DNA from: an uncultured Armatimonadota bacterium
GTDB lineage: Bacteria > Armatimonadota > Fimbriimonadia > Fimbriimonadales > Fimbriimonadaceae
NCBI GenBank assembly: GCA_903927345.1
Contig: CAIYMO010000028.1
Location: 1-50,546 of the forward strand
Length of the DNA stretch: 50,546 nt
Direction: 5' to 3'
Part shown: in pieces, positions 24,776-32,501 of the stretch
How the letters are laid out: each line of letters opens with the position of its first letter
How positions within the stretch are numbered: the first letter of the stretch is position 1
Notes under the pieces: model-generated
What the model was told of the DNA's origin: nothing
The model's database searches: none
What the model saw: the letters and a program-made list of their open reading frames with translations, nothing else
Made by a program: the position numbers and the translations under genes

Positions 24776-25558
24776 ATGAGTTCTCAACTTGAAGTTTTGG
24801 TCAGCGAATGCACTGATCTTGTTAACGCTGGTCAATTCGCTGAGGCTCTTGTGAAAGCCGACGCTGCGCTTGCAATTGATCCCAATTCGCCAGGAGCGGC
24901 CCTTGCAAAGGCGGTCTGCCTTTCTCAGCTAGGAAACTCGAGCGAAGCCTCAGCTGCGTTCGATCACGCCATCAAGGTCGGACCGGGGGATGCGAAGACC
25001 CGGTTTAACGCTGCGGTTCACGAATTCAATTTGGGAAATGTCGACGTCGCTCGCTCACTCGCTCAGCAGGCTCTGGAGCTAGACAGCCGACATGAAGGGG
25101 CGAAGAACTTGCTCCAACGAATTCCAGCTCCGGCAGGTCAAGCGGCTTCATATCCTCGGGACCAGATGATGGCGGACGATGTGCAGCACGCTGGACTGCC
25201 GTTCATCACGAAGCTCGGTTCGACTTGGGTGATTCTTGGTTGGATCCTTGCGGTTGCTGCTCTCGCGTTCTTTATTCTTGATTTGGGACCGGCGCTGGAA
25301 GGTTTTAGAACCGCCATGGCTGCCCAGGGTGACCCAGAGAAGATCAAGCAGATGCAGGCGGACCTTCAGGCCAAGCAGAATATGGTTTTGTCGGTATTGG
25401 GATTGGGAGTCCGAATCTTGACGGTTCTCTGGGGTTTGCTCGACCTCATCCATCGCCGTGGGAACATGGTTTGGCTGATTCCACACCTTCCTTGCTCCTG
25501 CTGTGGTTTGGGGTGGCTCACGTTGCCAATCTACATTCTGTTCGGTCGCAAATCATAG
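24776..25558 (+). CDS. TPR-repeat protein with C-terminal membrane helices
   Basis: 260 residues. Residues ~5-115 hold three tetratricopeptide-type helix pairs (for example AGQFAEALVKADAALAIDPN, LGNSSEASAAFDHAIKVGPG, LGNVDVARSLAQQALELDS). Then come a membrane helix (STWVILGWILAVAALAFFIL), a charged loop with a short coiled segment, and two further hydrophobic segments with the cluster CSCCG. The TPR part should face the cytoplasm and bind proteins. It diverges from the livK promoter. TACAAA 9 bases before the ATG may be a near-leaderless promoter. No specific family recognised. Confidence 0.8.
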   Translation: MSSQLEVLVSECTDLVNAGQFAEALVKADAALAIDPNSPGAALAKAVCLSQLGNSSEASAAFDHAIKVGPGDAKTRFNAAVHEFNLGNVDVARSLAQQALELDSRHEGAKNLLQRIPAPAGQAASYPRDQMMADDVQHAGLPFITKLGSTWVILGWILAVAALAFFILDLGPALEGFRTAMAAQGDPEKIKQMQADLQAKQNMVLSVLGLGVRILTVLWGLLDLIHRRGNMVWLIPHLPCSCCGLGWLTLPIYILFGRKS

Positions 25559-25594
25559 ACACACCAACAGGAATTTGTACGTCACAATAGTTTG

Positions 25595-26800
25595 ATGTTA
25601 ACAATTCTTGGCGCGTTTGTTCTGGGGCAGTCAGCCGCGAAGGCTCAGACTGTCCCGGTGAAGGACATCACCGCGCCAGTTGAGGTTCCGTTTAGAACTT
25701 CCGAGACGGCGATTATCGTCGATGCGGAAGTCAACGGCAAGCTTGTCTCCTTGATGTTCGACACGGGTTTTAGTGGGTACGTCACCTGCGACGCCGGAAT
25801 CAACTTAGGGAAGCCTGATGGCAAGATGTCGTTGCGTGACTTCGTTGGTTCCTTTGAAGTCGACACGGTTAAGATTAAGAGCCTCAAGTTGGGGAACATG
25901 AGCATCCCGGTTGCGGGAACCGATGCCGCAGCCGTTTTGCGACCTGGCGAAGATAACTCTTCGAGCTATGGCCAACACTGTGACGGCATCATGGGATATG
26001 CCGTGATCTCGCAGAACATAACGGAGATCAATTTTGAAAAGAAGAAGTTCATCTTCTATCCGAAGAATTACGACATCACCACAAAGAAGCCAGATGGTGT
26101 GAAGACGTTCCTCACCAAACTCTTGCCGACCGGACACGACTCACTTGAGATGCTGGTTAAAACCGAAGCAGGGAAGTCGTTGATCCTTGCTCTGGACACT
26201 GGCAATAGCTTTTACGCGACAACGCACAAGGATGTACTGGACCGAGTTGGGGTGATGCCGCTGTCCAAGAAGCCCACCTTTGTGTCGCAGTCGTTCGTTG
26301 CTTCTGGTGCGGTTGATTCTTACAGCGTTCGAATGCCCAAGATGTCAATCTTTGGGATTCCGGTTGAATCCAGCGTATGGGACATCATTGACCTCCCTTC
26401 CTCATCTGCAGAAGGTGACGGTACAGTGGGATTCGGATTCCTGAAGAATTTTAACGTTACGGTTGATTATCAGCGCCGCCGCGTCTGGTTCGAAAACTTT
26501 ACGGGAAAGACTCATGACGAACCCGATTCGGAGGCAGGCATGGTCTGTGTTTGGGAACCAAAGGGTAAGAACTGGGTCGTGGTTTACATTGTCAAAGGCG
26601 GCCCTGCTGAAAAGGTGGGAATCAAGCGTGGCGATGTCTTCCTCGGATTTGGAACCGAGGACGTTGGGAATATAGGTTACGCACGCATGCGAAAGCGCTT
26701 TGAGGGTCCCGAAGGAACCGAACTCAAGATGACGCTCTCACGAAAAGGGGAAATCTATCGGACTTCCGTTAAGCTGGCTCCGCTGGTAAACGTTCCGTAG
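25595..26800 (+). CDS. exported retropepsin-like aspartyl protease with PDZ domain
   Basis: 401 residues. After a signal peptide (MLTILGAFVLGQSAAKA) two aspartyl protease half-motifs appear: VSLMFDTGFSGYVT near residue 55 and ILALDTGNSFYATTHKDVL near 198, as in gag-polyprotein-like/retropepsin bacterial proteases. The last ~85 residues form a PDZ-like domain: YIVKGGPAEKVGIKRGDVFLG and LSRKGE. It probably acts on proteins or peptides outside the inner membrane. ATG 25595 is preceded by CACAAT at 6 bases; a TTG directly before it is ignored. Its 3' end overlaps the convergent symporter gene by 32 bases. Confidence 0.85.
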   Translation: MLTILGAFVLGQSAAKAQTVPVKDITAPVEVPFRTSETAIIVDAEVNGKLVSLMFDTGFSGYVTCDAGINLGKPDGKMSLRDFVGSFEVDTVKIKSLKLGNMSIPVAGTDAAAVLRPGEDNSSSYGQHCDGIMGYAVISQNITEINFEKKKFIFYPKNYDITTKKPDGVKTFLTKLLPTGHDSLEMLVKTEAGKSLILALDTGNSFYATTHKDVLDRVGVMPLSKKPTFVSQSFVASGAVDSYSVRMPKMSIFGIPVESSVWDIIDLPSSSAEGDGTVGFGFLKNFNVTVDYQRRRVWFENFTGKTHDEPDSEAGMVCVWEPKGKNWVVVYIVKGGPAEKVGIKRGDVFLGFGTEDVGNIGYARMRKRFEGPEGTELKMTLSRKGEIYRTSVKLAPLVNVP

Positions 26801-28049
26801 AATCTCCTCGGCCTTCCAGGATCGCGGTTGACGCCATGTCGCCCATCACGTTGATGGTGGTGCGACATCGGTCAAGGAACCAATCGACGGTGAGAAGAAG
26901 CGGAATGTATTCGACCGGCAAGTTCACCGCCTTAAAGACGGCGAGCATCGTGACTAGACCAGCTTCTGGAATGCCTGCTGCGCCAACGCTGGCAATCACC
27001 GACATGATCACGACGATTACTTGCTGACCTACGGGGAGGTGCATTCCAATACCTTGGGCAATAAACAGTGCCGCCATCGCCTCGTAGAGCGCGGTTCCGT
27101 CGTGGTTAAACGTTCCGCCGACCATGATTCCCATGCTCGCGTTCTCATCCTTGATTTTCAGGTTCTCGGTGGCGCAACGGTAGGTAACGGGAAGAGTCGC
27201 GGCTGACGAGGCCGTTGAGAATGCCATAAAGAACGCGTCCTTGCCACCTTTGAGGAATGCAATTGGGGAGATGCGGCTGGATATTGACATCCTGATTAGG
27301 TAGAAGGCACCCATGATGAGAAGGGCGAAGACAACGCTCAGGACCCAAACGCCCATTCCGGTCAGGCTTTCTAGACCCTTGGTTGCCACAACTCGAGTAA
27401 CGACCGCAAACACGGCAAGTGGAACCAGTTCGAAGACCCAGTGAAGCACCTTCGAGGTGAGTTGGAAGAAAGCGTTGAGAGTCTTTTGGAAGTGCTCAAT
27501 ACTCGATTTGAGGGCTGGATTCTCGGAGAGGAGGAGCATCCGCATGGCAACGCCAAACGCGATCGCGATGAGGATAATGCCAATGATGTCGTTCTTTTGG
27601 AACGGCGAAATGAAGTCGGTGGGTACGGAGTCAAGAAGGTGATTCCAGATGTTGTAAGGTTCCTTCTCTGGCGCGGCGCCCTTCTCGGTGAAGACATTAC
27701 GCAGGTGGCTTCCGGGTTGGAAGACATTGGCAACGACAAGTCCAACAAGAATGGCAACGATTGTGTTGCTCATCAGCAACCACATCAGCTTGCCGGCTTT
27801 ACGTCCGGTAATGTTGGCTCCGATGATGGAGCCGATGACCGCGGTGAAGATCAGCGGGGTTGCTAGAAGGCGAAGGACCCGCAACACCAGGTCGGAGATC
27901 CACTTGAAGGACTCTCCGCTAATTCCCGTAGACTCGGATAGGCTAACCAAAGGACCAAAGCCCGAGTGCCACGCGTGACCCAAGATCGCCCCAATGAAGA
28001 GCGAAAGAATGATCTTGAGGAACAGAGGTATGCGCTTGTACGCCGCCAT
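26769..28049 (-). CDS. dicarboxylate/amino acid:cation symporter (DAACS family)
   Basis: 426 residues, normal for DctA/GltP. Family landmarks: LLATPLIFTAVIGSI, the serine-rich re-entrant loop AFSTASSAATLPVTYR, the NMDGT-like motif reading FNHDGTALYEA, IASVGAAGIPEAGLVTM, and DWFLDRCRTTINVMGD. It imports C4-dicarboxylates or acidic amino acids with protons or sodium. The start ATG 28049 is chosen because TAGAAT ends 7 bases upstream; an ATG three codons earlier lies inside that spacer. The C-terminal end overlaps the convergent protease gene. Confidence 0.93.
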   Translation of the reverse strand: MAAYKRIPLFLKIILSLFIGAILGHAWHSGFGPLVSLSESTGISGESFKWISDLVLRVLRLLATPLIFTAVIGSIIGANITGRKAGKLMWLLMSNTIVAILVGLVVANVFQPGSHLRNVFTEKGAAPEKEPYNIWNHLLDSVPTDFISPFQKNDIIGIILIAIAFGVAMRMLLLSENPALKSSIEHFQKTLNAFFQLTSKVLHWVFELVPLAVFAVVTRVVATKGLESLTGMGVWVLSVVFALLIMGAFYLIRMSISSRISPIAFLKGGKDAFFMAFSTASSAATLPVTYRCATENLKIKDENASMGIMVGGTFNHDGTALYEAMAALFIAQGIGMHLPVGQQVIVVIMSVIASVGAAGIPEAGLVTMLAVFKAVNLPVEYIPLLLTVDWFLDRCRTTINVMGDMASTAILEGRGDSTERLPAEPA

Positions 28050-28056
28050 ACTGGGC

Positions 28057-28062
28057 ATTCTA
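28057..28062 (-). promoter_or_regulatory. -10 box of a probable leaderless promoter (symporter)
   Basis: On the minus strand TAGAAT ends exactly 7 bases before ATG 28049, the same spacing as at the aldo/keto reductase, cytochrome, PPK2 and BMP genes. It decides between the two candidate ATGs. Confidence 0.55.
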
Positions 28063-28078
28063 CTTGAGTGTGACCCGC

Positions 28079-28768
28079 TTAGAGGATGCCAAGTGACTCT
28101 TCGAGTCCGCACATCACATTCATCATGTGAACGTACTGCGCAGCGCCAAGCTTGCCGTTGATGTCTGCCATGACGTGGATGCTCAAGAGGCTTTCCTGCT
28201 CTCCCGGCGAGAGTTCGAGATAGTAGTAGGCGTACGGAGAATCTGCTACGAGCTCTTTTGTCCACTCAGCGTCGCCGCGCTCTCGGATAAAAAAGGAGCG
28301 CGCATAACGTTCCCGGTAGATCTCGTCGAGGTCATCAAAGTTATCTGGATTTCTAATTTTTGCGACGACATACGCGCCACGAACGGAGCCGAGATCATGG
28401 TTCTCGGTTTGCAGCATGATTCCGTCGCGCCAGTTCGCCGAGACCAGCTCCTGTTCAACGACCTCTTGCTCCACGTCGGGGAACGAAGTGAGGACGGCTG
28501 GGGGCTCGACGAGAAGCCCGGCTTCGGCAATGGGACCGAGAGCGATAAGCGCAAGGGTTCCGGCTGGGGAGGGAACCCATCCATGATCGGAGCAGACGAG
28601 GGGGTTGTTATCGATGAGCTCAATCAGCCCGCCAACTTCGCCTGAAGATTGCGCGACGCTTCGAGAGGCAAAGGTAATCCCCTTTGCTTCTGACTGGGTC
28701 ACCTCGACCTTAGGGTGACAGAGGAGCAACTCAGAAATGATCGGATTGGACGAGCCTGCTGAAATCAC
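28079..28768 (-). CDS. shrunken N-acetyl-glutamyl-phosphate-reductase-like protein (probable pseudoenzyme)
   Basis: 229 residues against ~345 in ArgC. Similarities in order: SSNPIISELLLCHPKVEV matches the G-A-x-G-Y-x-G-x-E-L-x-R-L-L-x-x-H-P start; DHGWVPSPAGTLALIALGPI matches the active-site segment usually N-P-G-C-Y-P-T but with no Cys; and NGKLGAAQYVHMMNVMCGLEE matches the C-terminal K-G-A-x-G-Q-A-x-Q-N-x-N-L-M. The cofactor loop and about 100 residues of the Rossmann part are missing. No arginine pathway gene is nearby. The GTG start overlaps the preceding stop (GTGA). Dehydrogenase activity is unlikely; function unknown. Confidence 0.55.
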   Translation of the reverse strand: MISAGSSNPIISELLLCHPKVEVTQSEAKGITFASRSVAQSSGEVGGLIELIDNNPLVCSDHGWVPSPAGTLALIALGPIAEAGLLVEPPAVLTSFPDVEQEVVEQELVSANWRDGIMLQTENHDLGSVRGAYVVAKIRNPDNFDDLDEIYRERYARSFFIRERGDAEWTKELVADSPYAYYYLELSPGEQESLLSIHVMADINGKLGAAQYVHMMNVMCGLEESLGIL

Positions 28769-29421
28769 TTTGTGAGGGCCACCGACATATTGATCTTCGC
28801 TTTGGCGATTTTCTTGGTGTTGGGGTTTGGAATGTCCATGTTCATCACCATGTTCATCGAATAGAGTTGACCGTCTGAGACGCGCACAACCTGAGTTCCC
28901 GATCCGGTTGCATTGAACAGGGCTTTCATGTCCATATCGAAAACGATGGTGGCCACTTTGGTCCCGTTGATGGTCGAAAAGCCCTTGAAGGTGTATTTGC
29001 CCTTGATCGGAACACCGCCAGCAACGCCACCGGCCATTTGGACGTCACCTGACCACTTTTCGCCAATTTTGATGGGGCTAAGGGGAAGACCGAGCGAGCC
29101 CGTAAATGACCCAAAGTTGTTGTCGACGGGCTTGCTGTATTTGTCCAGTGTGATGGTACTGACCTGTGGCTTTTGACCAGCAATATTGGTTGTGGTCTGG
29201 ATGGTCTTATTCCCGTTCGGTTTAACGTCGAGAACCTTTACGACTACGCCGAGCTTCTGATTACCGGGTTGCGGTCCGGTGAATTGAACGCCCATGTTGT
29301 ACTTGAACACTTGCCCTTTCACATACTTTGTCGCGAAGGTGTATCTCCCTCCGGAAGTAGGGGATACCTGTCCGGCAGAAATCGCACTGATCGCAATGGT
29401 GAGAGTCGCAAGGTATTTCAT
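28765..29421 (-). CDS. exported protein of unknown function
   Basis: 218 residues from ATG 29421 (MKYLATLTIAISAISAG, a clear signal peptide). The longer reading upstream would be Arg-rich, lacks a signal and overlaps the divergent M16 gene. The mature part is beta-rich: GQVFKYNMGVQF, LPLSPIKIGEKWSGD, GKYTFKGFSTINGTKVATI, and MNMVMNMDIPN, a layout like DUF6263 or other lipocalin-like exported proteins. TACAAT lies ~40 bases upstream, so a leader is expected. Overlaps the following gene by 4 bases (GTGA). Confidence 0.75.
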   Translation of the reverse strand: MKYLATLTIAISAISAGQVSPTSGGRYTFATKYVKGQVFKYNMGVQFTGPQPGNQKLGVVVKVLDVKPNGNKTIQTTTNIAGQKPQVSTITLDKYSKPVDNNFGSFTGSLGLPLSPIKIGEKWSGDVQMAGGVAGGVPIKGKYTFKGFSTINGTKVATIVFDMDMKALFNATGSGTQVVRVSDGQLYSMNMVMNMDIPNPNTKKIAKAKINMSVALTK

Positions 29422-29493
29422 GGCAGTTTTACGGGCGGTTTTCGCCTCTACGGCGATAGCTGGATTGTACCGCCGTCGTATACTTCCTACGTT

Positions 29494-30609
29494 TTGCCGT
29501 TGACTTCGATCGCTGCTACCTTGCTGCTTACACAGTCTCGATTCCGGGAGGAGTCGGCACTTCGGACGGTGCTCCCGAATGATGCGGTCGTTTATGTGCA
29601 GAAGGCTTCTTCGCCGTTGGTCAGCATCCAGATCTTTGTCGCCAATGCAAATGCACCTGACACGGCGGCGACGTACGGGTATCGGCACCTTTTAGAGCAC
29701 ATTATCGCGAGGTCGATCCCGGGGCACGACATCTTGGTTGAGACAGCCGGGGGTTCTCTAGATGCGACGACGACGCGCGATACGATCCGGTTTGAGTGGA
29801 ATGTTCCTCCTTCGCTTGTACCGACGGTTGCTTCAACGATGCGTAAGTTTCTTGAGTGGAAGAACACCACCCCGACCGAAATTCAGCGAGAAGCGGAGAT
29901 CATTCGACACGAAGTCGCGCTTCAGGACGGAAATGCTCGATCTGCCAAAGAAGCCTGGGACGCAGTTTTTGAAGATCAAGCAATCTCGATGTTGGGAGAT
30001 GCAGAGTCGTGCCTGAAGGCAACACCCTCTCAACTCGTGACGTTGTGGAAAAAGCTGACGGTCGGCAGTCAAATTGTGGTTTCTGTTATCGGACCAGTTG
30101 ATCTTTCGGGAACGACGAAACTCATCCGTAATGAAATCGAGGGTCTGCCTAAAGGTGGTCCCAAGCAGTGGTTGTCCAGATCAATTAATGGATCTTACGG
30201 GACCAAGCAGACTGCGGCGATCGTCGTGCCTCCGATTGGGTCCTCTGGTTCGGTTTCGGCCTTGATCGCGGCTTTTGGTGCGAGCGGGAAGCTCTCGCGG
30301 CCGTTCGTGACTTATACACCTTCGGCACGGCCGTCGGTTGTGCTGTTGGGCTCGCAAGACCCTGCCGAGGAGATCGGGAAGTCACTTAAGGATGAAGACC
30401 CGGCAGTTGCGTTCCGATATGGTCAGGCTTATCTGTATGCATGGATTCGCAACCAGCTAGCGACACCTTCCCGCGCAGCAACATTTCATGGGACGCTTCT
30501 TAGCGCGGGACTCAGTCAGCGCCCGTCAAAGCTGTGGGACCAAGTTGAGTATGCGGATTATCAACAGTTTCTGAACTACTGGCGGCAGATTCAGGCGGTG
30601 GCGAAGTGA
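29494..30609 (+). CDS. M16-family metallopeptidase, zinc-binding subunit
   Basis: About 371 residues. TTG at 29494 gives a short signal peptide (PLTSIAATLLLTQS); the longer reading overlaps the divergent gene. The inverted zinc motif HLLEH appears in YRHLLEHIIA, with the downstream third ligand region EIIRHEVALQ. Members are pitrilysin/insulinase-like proteases acting on peptides in the periplasm. The next gene overlaps by 4 bases and encodes a second M16-like chain. TATACT lies 9 bases before the TTG. The exact start is uncertain: another TTG two codons on is possible. Confidence 0.85.
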   Translation: MPLTSIAATLLLTQSRFREESALRTVLPNDAVVYVQKASSPLVSIQIFVANANAPDTAATYGYRHLLEHIIARSIPGHDILVETAGGSLDATTTRDTIRFEWNVPPSLVPTVASTMRKFLEWKNTTPTEIQREAEIIRHEVALQDGNARSAKEAWDAVFEDQAISMLGDAESCLKATPSQLVTLWKKLTVGSQIVVSVIGPVDLSGTTKLIRNEIEGLPKGGPKQWLSRSINGSYGTKQTAAIVVPPIGSSGSVSALIAAFGASGKLSRPFVTYTPSARPSVVLLGSQDPAEEIGKSLKDEDPAVAFRYGQAYLYAWIRNQLATPSRAATFHGTLLSAGLSQRPSKLWDQVEYADYQQFLNYWRQIQAVAK

Positions 30610-31748
30610 TTCTTGCCGGTCTGATGTTGGCTCAGGCGGTGGTCGTGCCGAAACTATTGGAGTTTCCCGTCGCGACCGATGAACTGGTGGCGATTGAGGC
30701 GGTGATTCGGTTGCCCAAGCTTGAGGTGGGGCACCGTTACCGGTTGGACCAAGCGGCTTTGAATGCGGTGAAGATGACTCCGCAATACGGCCGCCGGGAT
30801 ATTTCACGCATCCTGTCACCTGGCTACCGATTCAGAATCGATCAGCTTGCAGACGCTTTGCGGATTGGTTTGACTGTTGATCCCAAGGACCTTGGGGCGG
30901 GGTTGAGCGTTCTCTCGAGCGTTCTGACCGAACCGACCTTTCTTCCGGATGCGATCAAGGTTGACAAGCTTCCCGAGAGCTTTCCATGGAGACGGGCTTT
31001 GCGCTCTTATGACAGTGCGCAAATGGACATTAGCCAGGAGTCACTTCGCGATGTTTGGAAGTATGTCGTTCAGCCAAACTTGGTCACGATTGGGGTTCGT
31101 GGCCCCTTCAATCCAGGTTCGGCTAAAGCGCTGTGGAAGGACCGAGAGCGATTCTGGAGTGATTACCAGCCAAACAAAACAGTGAGCGGGAGATCGCCCA
31201 GCCCTCGACTTGATATTGGTGAACCTCCGATCTTGCTTATGAGTAGCGAGGTTCCGGTTCTGACCACCCTTGATCTCGTCGTGGCGACATTGATGGGCGG
31301 CGGAAAAGATTCTGTTCTTTGGTCAGTGTGTCGGGAACAGCTGAGAATGAGCTACCAGCAGGGCGCGTATCTGCTTCCCACGCTAACTGGGTGGGAATAT
31401 CGGCTGGCGATTGCGACCGACAAATCAATTCTTGATCCCGAAAAGGTGGAGAGCCTTAGAGCACGGCTACACGAAGGAATTGAAAAGCTCAGTCAAGTTG
31501 ACCTTGCTCATGCAAATGGATTGCTTCGGGGATACATCGCATATGGTCAACCAGGGATTCCAATTCTGCTTGGAAACTCGTCGGTCACGGGTGGCGATGC
31601 AAATGATGCGCTTTTCAGAGACATGTACCTTTCGATGAAAGGTGTCCCTCCAATCGATAAAACCGACTGGACGGTAGATGTCAGCGTTGCGGAGGTTAAA
31701 AGTCACCTTCACAAGCTGCTTGACCTCGCTAAGGTCAGCTACAAGTAA
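30606..31748 (+). CDS. M16-family peptidase-like protein without zinc motif
   Basis: 380 residues, GTG start inside the upstream stop (GTGA). It opens with a short signal peptide (ILAGLMLAQAVVV). It shares the M16 fold layout, for example ALRIGLTVDPKDLGAGLSVLSSVL, DVWKYVVQPNLVTIGVRGPFN, and TLMGGGKDSVLWSVCREQL, but has no H-x-x-E-H. It should be the non-catalytic partner in a two-chain M16B enzyme, helping to form the closed chamber. Ends at a strong bidirectional terminator. Confidence 0.8.
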   Translation: MILAGLMLAQAVVVPKLLEFPVATDELVAIEAVIRLPKLEVGHRYRLDQAALNAVKMTPQYGRRDISRILSPGYRFRIDQLADALRIGLTVDPKDLGAGLSVLSSVLTEPTFLPDAIKVDKLPESFPWRRALRSYDSAQMDISQESLRDVWKYVVQPNLVTIGVRGPFNPGSAKALWKDRERFWSDYQPNKTVSGRSPSPRLDIGEPPILLMSSEVPVLTTLDLVVATLMGGGKDSVLWSVCREQLRMSYQQGAYLLPTLTGWEYRLAIATDKSILDPEKVESLRARLHEGIEKLSQVDLAHANGLLRGYIAYGQPGIPILLGNSSVTGGDANDALFRDMYLSMKGVPPIDKTDWTVDVSVAEVKSHLHKLLDLAKVSYK

Positions 31749-31783
31749 AAAAGGGTTGCCAACTGAGTTGACAACCCTTTTTC
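31749..31783. terminator. bidirectional terminator between the M16 pair and the convergent gene
   Basis: Stem of 5 A-T pairs, 6 and 4 GC-containing pairs with one mismatch (31749-31764 with 31768-31783), 3-base loop, then T-run. The A/T flanks on both sides let it serve both strands. Confidence 0.85.
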
Positions 31784-31803
31784 TTGATGTTTCCGGCCAG
31801 AGA

Positions 31804-32415
31804 TTATTCGGCTTCGACGGCTTCTACGACTTCGGCGACAACTGCTTCTTCGGCCTTCTTGGTCGTTCGCTTTTTGGTTGCGGTGCCTTGCTCTGATCCA
31901 ACAGCACCTTCGGTGAAGTTTGCCTTGATCTTGATTCGTCGGCTGAGGTCACCGTCGCTGATGGTGTTCCAGTTTGCTCGATCGAGCGCCCACTGCCATC
32001 CGATGTCAGCGCTGGAGTAGCTGAACTCTACGCCAGCCTGGAGAATGTCTGAGAGCAACGTCTTGAGGTCTTCTCGGGTGTTGAGCAGTTCTTCGCCAGC
32101 GGCGAGGTTTGGCGCAAGTCCGATGTTGACGAGAACCGGCTCTTCGTCGACGACAGCGTTCTTGGCAACCTTTTTGGGCGTTGCTTCGACGATTGCCTCG
32201 TTGATTGAGTGCAGGTGAGCCGACATCGATTGCATCAGCTTCTCGTTGTCGTTTGGCCACAAGAAATATTCGCCTTCGTACACTGCCTTGGCGTGTCGCC
32301 CAGTGAGGCTAAGCGCTGAGGCAACCAAGGCTGCGTCTGCGGCAAGAAGCTTAGGGTGCGTCTTTCGGATCTGATCGACGGCGGATTCAAGCTTCGTGAG
32401 GTTACAAATGATCAA
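31804..32415 (-). CDS. unknown protein with Lys-rich and acidic C-terminal tail
   Basis: 203 residues from TTG 32415. It has no signal peptide or membrane helix. It is largely alpha-helical (KLESAVDQIRKTHPKLLAADA), with a middle strand region and an aromatic segment (GWQWALDRANWN). The last 30 residues are Lys/Thr then Ala/Val/Glu repeats (TKKRTTKKAEEAVVAEVVEA). I know no family. The start is set by AAAGGAG 9 bases upstream. It diverges from the BMP lipoprotein gene. Confidence 0.65.
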   Translation of the reverse strand: MIICNLTKLESAVDQIRKTHPKLLAADAALVASALSLTGRHAKAVYEGEYFLWPNDNEKLMQSMSAHLHSINEAIVEATPKKVAKNAVVDEEPVLVNIGLAPNLAAGEELLNTREDLKTLLSDILQAGVEFSYSSADIGWQWALDRANWNTISDGDLSRRIKIKANFTEGAVGSEQGTATKKRTTKKAEEAVVAEVVEAVEAE

Positions 32416-32424
32416 ACTGGGTGG

Positions 32425-32431
32425 CTCCTTT
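32425..32431 (-). promoter_or_regulatory. strong ribosome-binding site deciding a TTG start
   Basis: AAAGGAG on the minus strand lies 9 bases before TTG at 32413-32415. A longer reading from TTG 32442 would place this site inside the coding region, so the short form is favoured. Confidence 0.65.
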
Positions 32432-32501
32432 CGACGCAACACAAAATTGCGCCATAATGTGCCAGTTTACCTCGCCGATGAATGTCGGTGTCGTACCTGA
32501 G

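Noticed and set aside
28050-28265. N-terminal extension of the symporter gene to 28265
   Set aside because: The extra residues are Arg/Ser-rich, lack family similarity and run through the 3' end of the AGPR-like gene; the TAGAAT box supports ATG 28049.
29173-29493. Upstream extension of the M16 peptidase
   Set aside because: It lies opposite the signal-peptide region of the divergent exported protein and has no peptidase features.
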